This document shows, piece by piece, positions 16,300-24,711 of a stretch of DNA of 64,000 nucleotides. The translations under genes were made by a program, and so were the position numbers. Source of the stretch: Humidesulfovibrio mexicanus (lineage in GTDB: Bacteria; Desulfobacterota; Desulfovibrionia; Desulfovibrionales; Desulfovibrionaceae); NCBI RefSeq assembly GCF_900188225.1, contig NZ_FZOC01000003.1:248001-312000 (forward strand), written 5' to 3'. The stretch's first letter is position 1, and the number at the start of each line of letters is the position of its first letter. The notes under the pieces were generated by a model, which ran no database searches, was not told the DNA's origin, and saw only the letters and a list, made by a program, of their open reading frames with translations.

Positions 16300-17817
16300 T
16301 TAGCCCGAAAGGTGCAGCGCGGCCGAGGGCCGGATGCGCGCCGCCCGTGACGCGTAGGCCCCTGCCCTGGCCGGGGCGTCGTCGCCGCCCTGGCCCAGCA
16401 CGGCCTCCCGCGCGGCGAGAAAGGTCTCCACCGCCAATTCCGGGTCCCAGTCCTCCAGGCCTCGGCGCTCCACCTCGGCCACGGCCTCCTCGGCCAGGCT
16501 TGTGGCCAGCGGCCAGTGCCCGGCCCGGCACAAAAGCGACATCTGCGCCAGGGACAGCCGGAGCCGGGTGGGGCCGTCGTCAGCCTGGCGCGAGGCCTGC
16601 CCCAGCAAATCCAGTGCTCCGGCCACGTCCTGCCGTTCGAAAAGCGCCTCGGCCTCGGCCCTGGCCTTGGCGGCCTCGCCGCGCGCCGGGCGCGTTGCCG
16701 CGTCCGGGCGGGGGGGCGCGCCTTGGATCCCGGCGAGCCAGTCCAGGGTCTCGGCATCGGCAAAGGGCGTGCCGTCGGCGAAGCTCAGGCGCTCCAGGCC
16801 GGGCAGATGCGCAAGCAGGAGCCCCAGTTCGGCCAGCACGGCCTCGCGGGCGGCGGCGTAGTCCGACCCCAGGGCTTCCAGGGCCTGGACCGCCACCCGG
16901 TGCGGGTCGAGCCAGAACAGATGCTCGGGGATCTGCTCCTCGGCGGTCTGGGCGGCCAGCAGAAAGTTGCCCTGGTCCAGCAGGCTCAGCAGGGCGGCCT
17001 TCACCGCCGGGTCCGGCGGGGGCAGCAGGGTGCGGCCGTTTTCCTCGGGCGGCAGGCCGCCGATGCGCAACCAGGCGGCGATGCGCGTGGCCCGCCAGGC
17101 CCAGGGGTCGGCTGGGGTCTCGCGTCCGGCCAGGGCGGCGAAGGTGCGCGCGGCCTCGGCCAGGACGGCGCGCGCGTCCTCGGCGTTTGCGGGGGCGGTG
17201 TTCTGGGGCTGGGCGGCCTGCCGGGGCGTGGTCTGGCCGCTTTCACCGGCCGGGGGCTGCGGCGCTGGAGCCGCCTCGGCCTGGACAGGAACCCGCGAGA
17301 GGACCTCCAGCAGGTCGCGCAGGGGCGGCAGGTCGGGCAAGAGCCCGCTCAGGGTCTGGTCCAGGGCGCGCACGGCCTCCATGAGGGTAAGGTGGGCCTG
17401 GGCGGGCAGAGGGGGGAGATCCTGGGCGTTCTTGAGCCAGGCGAGACATTTTTCCTGCCACCAGGAGAATGCGGCCATGCGTCCGCGCAGGCGGTTTTTG
17501 GGCGGCGTGCAGGAGTCCCAGAAGGTTGCGGCCATGTCGCGCAGGATGCGCGCGCCGGTGCCCAATCCTTCCAGGCCGCGAGTTTGGGTGAGGCCAACGC
17601 CCAGGTAGGCCGCGGCCGTGAGGTCCTTTGCCGTGGTGGAGAGCACCTCCGCAGCCAGGTCCACCACGCGGGCCCAGTCCACCGCGCCTGCGGCGGTGAT
17701 GGAGGAGAGTTTGTCGATCTCGGCCTTGAGCTGGACGAAGGCTGGCTCGAACTGCGCGGTCTGCCAATCCCTGGCAGGGCCGGGAAGAGGCGCGCGTCCG
17801 ATGTCGTCCAGATTCAT
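16300..17817 (-). CDS. tssA: Type VI secretion assembly protein TssA (ImpA N-domain, VasJ-like C-domain)
   Basis: The start is placed at the ATG at 17817 behind GGAGAG, giving 505 aa beginning MNLDDIGRAPLPGP. The N-terminal third is the ImpA domain that caps the growing tube-sheath (YLGVGLTQTRGLEGLG, ending near MAAFSWWQEK). A Pro/Ala/Gln-rich linker follows, and a helical VasJ-like C-terminal region (LAQMSLLCRAGHWPLATSLAEEAV) ends the protein. TssA coordinates recruitment of the tail to the baseplate. It is the first gene of the visible operon. Confidence 0.92.
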   Translation of the reverse strand: MNLDDIGRAPLPGPARDWQTAQFEPAFVQLKAEIDKLSSITAAGAVDWARVVDLAAEVLSTTAKDLTAAAYLGVGLTQTRGLEGLGTGARILRDMAATFWDSCTPPKNRLRGRMAAFSWWQEKCLAWLKNAQDLPPLPAQAHLTLMEAVRALDQTLSGLLPDLPPLRDLLEVLSRVPVQAEAAPAPQPPAGESGQTTPRQAAQPQNTAPANAEDARAVLAEAARTFAALAGRETPADPWAWRATRIAAWLRIGGLPPEENGRTLLPPPDPAVKAALLSLLDQGNFLLAAQTAEEQIPEHLFWLDPHRVAVQALEALGSDYAAAREAVLAELGLLLAHLPGLERLSFADGTPFADAETLDWLAGIQGAPPRPDAATRPARGEAAKARAEAEALFERQDVAGALDLLGQASRQADDGPTRLRLSLAQMSLLCRAGHWPLATSLAEEAVAEVERRGLEDWDPELAVETFLAAREAVLGQGGDDAPARAGAYASRAARIRPSAALHLSG

Positions 17818-18388
17818 TCGCTCTCCGTTGGGTTGGGGGCGTCCGCCGCCAGCGTTTCGCTCCACCGCACTGCCATGGCCTTGGGAAGTATGCGTAAGGC
17901 GTGCGGGAGTCTCTCCCGACGGTTGCTTGGGGGGGTCCCCGGCATGGACTGGCGGGGACGCTGGGCCGGTCTCCTCATCCAATGCATTGTCACCATGCCT
18001 TGAACCGCGTCAAAAGCCAAGAGGTTTTCTCTAGCGGATGCGTAATGTGCGGGGTTCGCGCGTCCCGTTGTCTATCCCTGTGCGCAGAGGGAAAGAATCC
18101 CGTCGGCGCGATCATTTCCCCGCCAAGCCGAACGATGCGCATTCTGGTGCGCGGCGGTCGCAGCACGGGTGCGCACGGGGGGCGCCACGCTTCCCCGCCG
18201 CGTCTTTCGGGGCGTTGTCACACGTTCGCCGTGCTGAGGCCGCTGTTTCGTATCGGCATTGTGCACGGTCCAGGACCACGGGACGCGCTCCCAGGACGCC
18301 GCCGGGCATGTGTCGCCAGAACCCGCGGCCATCTCTTGGCGGGATGGCTGCTTGTCGGTGGGCTGGGCCAGCGGTCGCGGGCTTCGGG
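17818..18388. other. 571-bp intergenic region upstream of the T6SS operon
   Basis: No convincing gene is seen here. It separates the aroC 3' end from tssA, both on the minus strand, so it should hold the T6SS promoter. A sigma-70-like candidate is listed separately. I looked by eye for a GG-N10-GC sigma-54 element and did not find a good one. No U-tract terminator is evident after aroC. Confidence 0.6.
17985..18013 (-). promoter_or_regulatory. Candidate sigma-70 promoter for the T6SS operon
   Basis: Read on the minus strand, TTGACG (18013-18008) is followed after 17 nt by ACAATG (17990-17985). The -35 is good and the -10 is weak. It lies about 170 nt before the tssA ATG. This is pattern matching only. 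Confidence 0.3.
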
Positions 18389-19447
18389 CTATCGGCCCAG
18401 CCTGCGCTGCAAGAGGACGAAGTCCGCCAGGACCAGGGCGGCCATGGCCCCCAGCACTGGCACGATACGGGGAATGGCGCAGATGTCGTGCCGACCGCCG
18501 ATGGTGATGCTGCGCGCCTCGCCGTCGCGGCTCACGGTCCGCTGGGGCAGGGCGATGGACGGGATGGGCTTCACCGCTGCGCGGACCACGATCTCCTGCC
18601 CGCTGGACATGCCGCCCAGGATGCCGCCCGCGTTGTTGGACAGGAAGCCCTGCGGGGTGATGGGGTCGTTGTTGGCGCTGCCGGTTGCGCGCGCGCTGGC
18701 GAAGCCCGCGCCCACCTCCACGCCCTTCACCGCGCCCACGCCCATCAGCGCGCAGGCCAGGCGCGCGTCGAGCTTGTCGAACACAGGCTCGCCCAGACCG
18801 GCGGGCACGCCGCTGGCGCGGAGCTCCACCACGCCGCCCAGGGTGTCGCCCTGCGCCTTCACGGCCTGCACGCGCTCGGTCCAGGCGTCCACGGCCTCGG
18901 GGTCGGCGCTGAAAAAGGGCCGGTCCTGCGCGCCGTCGAAGTCCCTTGCCTGGGCCGGAATGCCGCCGAGTTCGATGGTGGCGGCCCGAACGACGATGCC
19001 CAGGCTGTGCAGGAAGGCCCGCGCCACGGCCCCGCCCGCCACGCGCGACACGGTTTCCCGGCCGGAGGAGCGTCCGCCGCCCCGGTAGTCGCGCAGGCCG
19101 AACTTGGCCTCGAAGCCCAGGTCCGCGTGGCCGGGGCGGAACACGTCCTTGATGGCCGAGTAGTCGCGGGAGCGTTGGTCCTCGTTCATGATGACGAAGC
19201 CGATGGGCGTGCCGGTGGTCAGCCCCTCGAACACGCCGGAGAGCAGGCGCACGGTGTCGGATTCCTTGCGGGCGGTGGCCGCGGGGCCGCCCTGGCCGGG
19301 CTTGCGGCGGTCAAGCTCGCGCTGGATGGCCTCCTCGCTTACGGCCAGGCCCGGCGGGCAGCCGTCCACCACGCCGCCCAGGCCCACGCCGTGGGACTCG
19401 CCAAAGGTGGTGAGGCGAAACAGGGTGCCGAAGGTGTTGCCGCTCAT
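18389..19447 (-). CDS. aroC: Chorismate synthase
   Basis: A 352-aa enzyme converting 5-enolpyruvylshikimate-3-phosphate to chorismate with reduced FMN. The start is the ATG at 19447, where the protein begins MSGNTFGTLFRLTTFGESHG, the classic AroC N-terminus with its active-site His. Other signatures are FRPGHADL, DYRGGGRSSGRET and the C-terminal GRHDICAIPR. The length is normal. It is the last gene of the aroL-to-aroC run, starting 14 nt after the HprK-like gene. Confidence 0.97.
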   Translation of the reverse strand: MSGNTFGTLFRLTTFGESHGVGLGGVVDGCPPGLAVSEEAIQRELDRRKPGQGGPAATARKESDTVRLLSGVFEGLTTGTPIGFVIMNEDQRSRDYSAIKDVFRPGHADLGFEAKFGLRDYRGGGRSSGRETVSRVAGGAVARAFLHSLGIVVRAATIELGGIPAQARDFDGAQDRPFFSADPEAVDAWTERVQAVKAQGDTLGGVVELRASGVPAGLGEPVFDKLDARLACALMGVGAVKGVEVGAGFASARATGSANNDPITPQGFLSNNAGGILGGMSSGQEIVVRAAVKPIPSIALPQRTVSRDGEARSITIGGRHDICAIPRIVPVLGAMAALVLADFVLLQRRLGR

Positions 19448-19461
19448 GGTGGTGCTCCTGG

Positions 19462-20658
19462 TCAGGGCTTGGGGTGCAGAAGGTCGAGACAGGCCTCCGT
19501 CGCCGCGGAGAAGATCGAGCCGCCCGAGAGCTCCAGGGTGGGCACGCCGGAAAGGGCGGCCAGACAGTCCGTTTTGGAGAGCCGCGCGCGGGCGAGGGCG
19601 TGGGGCAGGTAGAACACGCCGGGGGGCTTGCGCAGGGCCGGAAGCAGGTCCGGCCGCTCGGCGAGCGCCACCCGCCGCGCCCGCATGGGGCCGCCGCCGT
19701 GCTTCCAGTTGAGCACGGCCAAGCCGGCCAGGGGCGCGGACAGGCGGAAGCGCCCCGGCGCGCCCCTGGCGGTGCTGCGGGCTGCGGGCTTGTGGGCGCT
19801 GAAGCACTCGTCGATGATGGCGTCGAACTTGTCCTCGATGCCGTACAGGGCCTGGGGCGGCAGGTTTGCGTAAGCCGCGCGCAGCGACCGGGGCAGGGCG
19901 CGGGAGAGGAAGGGCGCCAGCTCCGGATTGCCCAGCGCGGTGCCGGGGTTCAGCCGGGGATGCTTGGGGATGCCGTGCAGCACGGGGCCGTGTCCGGGGC
20001 TTGCCGGTTCGATGAGCACGCGGTCGTTGCTCAGGAAGTCCAGTCCGCGCGCGGCCAGGTGCAGGGCCAGGGTGCTTTTGCCCATGCCCGCGAAGCCGCA
20101 CAGGGCCAGTCCGGCGCCGCCCCGGTCCAGCGGCAGGGCCACGCCCGCGGCATGGCCAAGCAGCCAGCCCTGGGCCACGCGGCGCTCCATGTAGCGCGCG
20201 CAGATGAAGTTCACCAGCTGGTTGCGGTTGGCCGCGCAGGGCCCTATGGCGATGTTCCGGGCGAGCCCGGAGGCGCTGGCCGGGCCTCCGGGGCCGAACA
20301 GAAAGAGCATCCCGGTGGCCTGCTTGCGCACCAGGCGGCCCAGCACGGCGCCGTCCGCGCCGGGGAAGTCGGCGAAACGCTCCTTGTCCGGCCGCTTGCC
20401 CGGCAGGTGCGGACGCACGGCCAGGGGCACCGGCGGCTCCTGCGCCGGGGCGTCCAGCAGCAGCACGGAGATGTCCGCCTCGGCCGCGCCGGGGCTCGCG
20501 AAGGGAGCGAAATAGGCGCGCAGATCGTCCATGACGGCCTGGGAGTTGCCCCGCACGCAGACGCTCAGCTCCTCCAGCCGCAGATGGAAGCCGAAGGAAG
20601 CGGGGAAGCGCGCGGTCCAGTCCCCGGCCAGGGCGTCGAAGCCCGGGGCGGCGCTCAC
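19462..20658 (-). CDS. HprK-related kinase B (GAK-type system)
   Basis: A 398-aa P-loop protein. The start is a GTG that overlaps the stop of the ATP-grasp gene (GTGA), giving MSAAPGFDALAG. The N-terminal half (1-170) has no recognisable motif. The C-terminal half resembles the HPr kinase/phosphorylase fold: Walker A GFAGMGKST at 188-196, then FLSNDRVLIE and a later RARRVALAERPDLL. This matches the family I know as HprK-related kinase B, always found with an ATP-grasp and an amphi-Trp protein. The substrate is unknown; a small molecule or a partner protein is possible. Membership is from resemblance. Confidence 0.8.
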   Translation of the reverse strand: MSAAPGFDALAGDWTARFPASFGFHLRLEELSVCVRGNSQAVMDDLRAYFAPFASPGAAEADISVLLLDAPAQEPPVPLAVRPHLPGKRPDKERFADFPGADGAVLGRLVRKQATGMLFLFGPGGPASASGLARNIAIGPCAANRNQLVNFICARYMERRVAQGWLLGHAAGVALPLDRGGAGLALCGFAGMGKSTLALHLAARGLDFLSNDRVLIEPASPGHGPVLHGIPKHPRLNPGTALGNPELAPFLSRALPRSLRAAYANLPPQALYGIEDKFDAIIDECFSAHKPAARSTARGAPGRFRLSAPLAGLAVLNWKHGGGPMRARRVALAERPDLLPALRKPPGVFYLPHALARARLSKTDCLAALSGVPTLELSGGSIFSAATEACLDLLHPKP

Positions 20659-21575
20659 CCGGCGAGCTCCTTGAGGGCGTAGGCGACGAAGGCCTCGGCC
20701 ACGTCGATGCCGTGGGCGGCCTTGAGGCCCCGGAACCCGCCGAAGGCCGAGACCTCGAAGACGTAGGGGCCGTCGGCGGTAAGGGCCACGTCGACGCAGG
20801 TGAAGTCCAGGCCGAAGGGCGCGCCAGCGCGCCAGGCCAGATCGATGATGTCCTGCGGGGGCTCGAAGGGGGCGTAGCGGCCGCCGCTGGCGGTGCTGGT
20901 GTTCCAGGCCGCGGGGCCGTCGTCCTGGGCGTCGGGCTCCTTGCGGCGGGCGTAGGTGCCCAGATACTGGCCGCCCAGGAAGCACACGCCCAGGTCCTGG
21001 CCGCGCAGGTCCAGGGCCTTCTGGATGTAGAGCACGGGGTTGCGCGCCTGGAAGCCCGCCACGGCCCGGACCAGCTCCGCCGCGTCCAGGGCCTCGGCGT
21101 CCACAAGGGCCATGCCGCGCGCCTTGGAGGTGAACAGGGGCTTCAGGATGGCGCGGCCGTATGCGCGCAGGGCGTCCAGGGCCTGCTCCGGGTCCTCGGT
21201 GATGGTGGTGGGCGGCAGGGGCACGCCGACGGAGGCCAGGGTGACGGTGCAGGCCAGCCGATCCACCAGCCGCAGGATGCGCGCCGGATCGGAAAACACG
21301 CGCACGCCGCGCGCCGCGGGAATCCGCAGCATCTCCAGGCGGTCGAGCATCTCCGGAGAGTAGCTCCGGGCGACTTTCTTCACGCACAGGGCGTCCAGGG
21401 CGCACAGGTCCACCGGCCGCCCCAGCTGGTCCGGGCACAGAAGCCGTCCGCCGGGCAGGTCCAGCCGGGCGCGGTCCAGGTCCACCAGAATGCGTTCCCC
21501 GGTGGCCCGGCCAACGGCGTCGGCCAGAACTTCCGAGGACCAGGCCCCGTGGATGCCCACCACTGCGATGCGCAT
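20655..21575 (-). CDS. GAK-system ATP-grasp enzyme
   Basis: A 306-aa ATP-grasp-fold ligase. The ATG at 21575 gives MRIAVVGIHGAWSSE, a pre-ATP-grasp Rossmann-like start. The ATP-grasp core shows the Lys of AILKPLFTSKARGM and a Mg-binding C-terminal block (FTCVDVALTADGPYVFEV, with the acidic V-F-E-V strand and a following Asn-lacking SAFGGFRG). The layout recalls RimK or glutathione-synthase-type enzymes, which join a carboxylate to an amine or thiol. It begins 11 nt after the PhoU fusion gene and overlaps the kinase start. The substrate is unknown. Confidence 0.85.
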   Translation of the reverse strand: MRIAVVGIHGAWSSEVLADAVGRATGERILVDLDRARLDLPGGRLLCPDQLGRPVDLCALDALCVKKVARSYSPEMLDRLEMLRIPAARGVRVFSDPARILRLVDRLACTVTLASVGVPLPPTTITEDPEQALDALRAYGRAILKPLFTSKARGMALVDAEALDAAELVRAVAGFQARNPVLYIQKALDLRGQDLGVCFLGGQYLGTYARRKEPDAQDDGPAAWNTSTASGGRYAPFEPPQDIIDLAWRAGAPFGLDFTCVDVALTADGPYVFEVSAFGGFRGLKAAHGIDVAEAFVAYALKELAG

Positions 21576-21586
21576 GGCCGCCTCCC

Positions 21587-23230
21587 CTAGTAGAACAGGA
21601 TGGGCCTGGGCAGGCGGTAGTCCTCCCAGGGCTTGCCCTGATGCGCGGCCAGGCCTTCCATCAGGTAGTGCGCGCGCTGGAACATCTCCCGCGCGAAGTC
21701 GTAGTTGAGCTCGAAACGCGTGCTGGTGGCGAAGGAGCGCGCCAGCCCCATGGCCAACCGCGCCTGCCAGGTCGCGTCGCCGATGTCGTCGGCGAAGTCC
21801 GCCGCGTAGTCGTAAAACGAGGCGATCATGTGGTTGATGCGCCGCCGCATGGCCGACTCGAACACCGGGATGCGGAAGAAGGACACCAGGAACACGGAAA
21901 CGTCCTGCACGAAGTCGCCCCGGCGGGTGCGGTGCAGGTCCACGTAGTGCACGCGCGGCGCGCCCTGGTCGAAGACGATGTTGTTGGCGTTGAAGTCGCC
22001 GTGCAGCAGCACGGTCATGGGCGCGCGCAGGGCGCCCTCGATGTCGCGGCAGCGGGCCACCAGCTCCTCCGTGCCGGGTATCGCCGCCGCGCCCAGCTGC
22101 GCGGCCTGGCGGAAAAAGTCCGGATGCACGTGGCGCACCGCGGCCATGCGCTCGGAGAGCTGGCCCATGGCGTCCAGCGGGGCCTCGCCCTTCTCCAGCG
22201 TGGAGCGCCAAATGTCGCCCACGGTCTGCTCGAAGATGAAGATGGCGTCCTCCAGCACATCCTCGGCCGCGGTGAGCACCACTTCCGTCCAGGTGCAGCC
22301 GGGCAGGAACTCCACCAGCATGGAGGCGCTGTCGCCCTCCTCGTGATAGCTGAAGATGCGCGGCCCGGTGCCCGGCGACACGCGCGCCCAGAACTCCAGG
22401 TTTTCGCGTTCGCGGCGGATCTTCTTGAGGTTGCCCTCCTTGAAGATACCGCCCTGGGCCACGTCGGACGGGGCGGCCTTGGGGCTCACCCGGCCGATGC
22501 GGCAGCCCGAGCGCGTGCCCCAGATGGAGCGGAAGTCGATGTCGCCCAGGTCGCCCTCGAAGCCGGTCTTGGAGAGGGTCTGCTGCAGGGCCTGGAACTG
22601 CTCGATCTTGATCTTCTCCCCGATGACGGAGAAGAGCAGGGCCTCGCCGATGTTCAAAAGCGAGTCGCCGATGCGCTCCAGGTAGCGGAAGATGAAGATG
22701 GCCGTGACGCCGTTCTGCACGTCGCGGCCCAGGCGCATCTCCTCCATCAGGGCGTCGAAGGCGTCCTTGTACAGGCTGTCCAGGTCGAATTCGGCCCGGC
22801 AGATGCTGAGCGCGCCCGCAACCTCGGCCCTGGAGCGCACCTCAAGGATGCGCGAAAGGCCGTCCTCGATGATGTCGAAGAGCGGGCCGGGCTTGTGCCG
22901 CGACAGCACGGAAAGATCCTTGAGGTAGCGCATCTGCCCGGCGATGTTCACGCAGTAGTCGGCGATGCGCTCCAGGTTGGCGGAGATGATCTGCACGCCG
23001 CGGATGCGGTCGATGTCGCGCTTGGAGAGGCCGCGCGCGCCATGGATGCGCGAGTAGCACTTGTCCTCCACGATGTTCTTGAGGTTGTCGATGTAGTCGT
23101 CGCGCGAGACGACCTTGTCGTACAGCTCGTGGCTGGGCGCGGCCACAAAGGCGCGCGTGTCGCTCATCTGCCCGGTGACTTCAAGCACCAGGAAGCGGAA
23201 GTTTTCCTCCAAGCCCTCCAGGGAGTTCAT
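21587..23230 (-). CDS. PhoU-domain / aminoglycoside-phosphotransferase-like kinase fusion
   Basis: A 547-aa two-part protein. Residues 1-220 form a PhoU-type helical tandem with the two metal-site motifs ERIADYCVNI (about 88-97) and ERIGDSLLNI (about 185-194). Residues 240-547 form a protein-kinase-like phosphotransferase of the APH/choline-kinase type, with the catalytic loop HGDFNANNI at 410-418 and the metal-binding YVDLHRTRRGD at 429-439. A P-loop-like stretch with Lys at about 264 precedes it. PhoU normally regulates phosphate uptake, so the fusion suggests a kinase controlled by a PhoU-like sensor. It starts 1 nt after the amphi-Trp gene and may act with the GAK enzymes. Confidence 0.85.
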   Translation of the reverse strand: MNSLEGLEENFRFLVLEVTGQMSDTRAFVAAPSHELYDKVVSRDDYIDNLKNIVEDKCYSRIHGARGLSKRDIDRIRGVQIISANLERIADYCVNIAGQMRYLKDLSVLSRHKPGPLFDIIEDGLSRILEVRSRAEVAGALSICRAEFDLDSLYKDAFDALMEEMRLGRDVQNGVTAIFIFRYLERIGDSLLNIGEALLFSVIGEKIKIEQFQALQQTLSKTGFEGDLGDIDFRSIWGTRSGCRIGRVSPKAAPSDVAQGGIFKEGNLKKIRRERENLEFWARVSPGTGPRIFSYHEEGDSASMLVEFLPGCTWTEVVLTAAEDVLEDAIFIFEQTVGDIWRSTLEKGEAPLDAMGQLSERMAAVRHVHPDFFRQAAQLGAAAIPGTEELVARCRDIEGALRAPMTVLLHGDFNANNIVFDQGAPRVHYVDLHRTRRGDFVQDVSVFLVSFFRIPVFESAMRRRINHMIASFYDYAADFADDIGDATWQARLAMGLARSFATSTRFELNYDFAREMFQRAHYLMEGLAAHQGKPWEDYRLPRPILFY

Positions 23231-23231
23231 C

Positions 23232-23504
23232 TCAGGCCTCTATTTTGAGGGTGTTCCCCTGCTTGGGGGTTTCCTCCTCCGGGCAGCGCCAGGAGATGGT
23301 CAGCGAAAGCCGCCCCGCGCCGCCGCGCTTGCGCGCCTTGACGGCGAAGGTCAGCAGCTCACGCGGCTGGAGCACGAATTCCTCCTGCCCGGCGCTCACC
23401 ACCAGCCGCCCCTTGTGCAGCCCCTCCATCACCGCCTCCAGGTACTGCCGAATGCTCTCGGCGTCCTGTATGGATTCGAACACGAATTTCTGGTCGTAGC
23501 CCAT
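23232..23504 (-). CDS. Amphi-Trp domain protein (GAK system)
   Basis: A 90-aa protein with the look of the amphi-Trp family. A short N-terminal strand (KFVFESIQ) leads into an amphipathic helix (IRQYLEAVMEGLHKG), then two beta strands alternating hydrophobic and polar residues (RLVVSAGQEEFVLQP, LLTFAVKARKR) and a final strand ending in a conserved Trp (LSLTISWRC). It may be a small binding or scaffold protein. The start is supported by a strong GGGGGAGG site. It is the small partner that defines the GAK gene set; its function is unknown. Confidence 0.8.
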   Translation of the reverse strand: MGYDQKFVFESIQDAESIRQYLEAVMEGLHKGRLVVSAGQEEFVLQPRELLTFAVKARKRGGAGRLSLTISWRCPEEETPKQGNTLKIEA

Positions 23505-23521
23505 GCGCCCTCCCCCGGTGC

Positions 23522-24661
23522 CTAGCCGTCCAGCCGGGCGGCGTATTCCTCGATGACGCGCGCGCGGTCCATGTCGGCCACGATGAGTTTCTTGCCGATG
23601 GCGAGGTCGTCCCATGCGGGCTGCAGACCGATCTCGCGCCGGGCCTTGGCCGGATCGCTGACGGCCAAGGTCTTTTCGCCCATGTGGGTGTCGTCGCCCA
23701 TGAACACCAGCATTCGCCGCTCGCCGTCGCGGCGCAGGCGGTTCTTCTCGCACAAGACGGAGATGAGGAACTCCGTGTAGCGCTGGGACTGCGGGTTCCA
23801 GACCTCGTAGCCGTCCACGTCGTAGTTGGCCAGCAGAATGGGCCAGAACTGCTCCGGGTGGGGAATGACCACTCCGCCGCCAAGGCCCCGGACTTCCTCG
23901 ATGAATTCCGATGTGCGGTAGAAATAGGTGAGGGGGAAGCGCGCCTTGACCACGGCCTTGACCTCTTTCAGGAACACCTGCACGCGGTTGGCCAGGGCGT
24001 TGCCCAAGACCGGGCGCTGGCCCTCCACGAAGTTGCGCACCAGCTTGTTTTTGATGGCGTCCACCGGGATGCTGCCCTCGTGCTTTTCCAGCAGGGCGGC
24101 AAGCTTCAGGCAGCAGGCCCGCGCGCAGGCCACCACGGCCTCGTCCGAGCCGGACTCCCGCGCGGCCAGGGCCAAGCGCTCTTCGTCGGGTTTGGTCACG
24201 GTGAACAGATAGTCGAACAGCTGGCCCGAGCGGTAGGCGTGGGTGTGGGCCAACATGCTTTTGAGCACATGGGCATCGCCCATGCGTTCGGTGCGGAAGT
24301 GCAGCAAAAGCTGCACCTTCTGGTTGAAGCCACGGGAGTAGCAGTCCACCTCCACCCCGGAATAGGGTCCGTACTCCAGCAGTTGGTTATGCTGGGTGGG
24401 AATGATGAGGCTTGTGCGCATGGCCGGGTAGCTGGCCTCGATGCGCTGGCGGAGCAGGTCCATGGGCACGTGCTCCGGGTGCCAGTGCACGGCCAGCACG
24501 GACTGCTGCGCGGGCATGACCACGCCCGGCGTGCGGATGCGTTCGCGCATGGCCGCATCGAGCGTGGTGTCCACCAGGACGGCGAAGAGCCGCTCGTCCG
24601 CCTCGGTGACCTCCGCCGTCAACCCGGCCGCCAGACCGTCGAGATCGAAATCTGCCGTCAT
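23522..24661 (-). CDS. Unknown protein of the GAK-type cluster, PHP-like C-terminal features
   Basis: A 379-aa protein I do not recognise as a named family. The ATG at 24661 follows AAGGAG. Soluble, with no signal peptide or membrane helix. Notable blocks are an internal His-rich segment (LAHTHAYRSGQLF), a Cys-rich helix (ACARACCLKL), and a C-terminal region VVIPHPEQFW then GYEVWNPQS and FMGDDTHMGEK. The GYEVWNPQS block recalls the strand that closes the metal site of PHP-type phosphoesterases, so a metal-dependent hydrolase is conceivable, but the usual N-terminal HxH of that fold is not in its normal place. It lies between the XXXCH and amphi-Trp genes with gaps of 50 and 17 nt. Confidence 0.8.
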   Translation of the reverse strand: MTADFDLDGLAAGLTAEVTEADERLFAVLVDTTLDAAMRERIRTPGVVMPAQQSVLAVHWHPEHVPMDLLRQRIEASYPAMRTSLIIPTQHNQLLEYGPYSGVEVDCYSRGFNQKVQLLLHFRTERMGDAHVLKSMLAHTHAYRSGQLFDYLFTVTKPDEERLALAARESGSDEAVVACARACCLKLAALLEKHEGSIPVDAIKNKLVRNFVEGQRPVLGNALANRVQVFLKEVKAVVKARFPLTYFYRTSEFIEEVRGLGGGVVIPHPEQFWPILLANYDVDGYEVWNPQSQRYTEFLISVLCEKNRLRRDGERRMLVFMGDDTHMGEKTLAVSDPAKARREIGLQPAWDDLAIGKKLIVADMDRARVIEEYAARLDG

Positions 24662-24711
24662 GCATGGCTCCTTGTCCCGCGTGGCGGGGCGTTCTGTATC
24701 GGCCGGCCGTT

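Noticed and set aside
16300-17982. Longer TssA start at 17982
   Set aside because: The extra 55 residues are low-complexity and lack family resemblance; the ATG at 17817 has a better ribosome site.
18038-19612. Plus-strand frame covering the intergenic region and aroC
   Set aside because: It is antisense to aroC, and the part over the intergenic region shows no motif or ribosome site.
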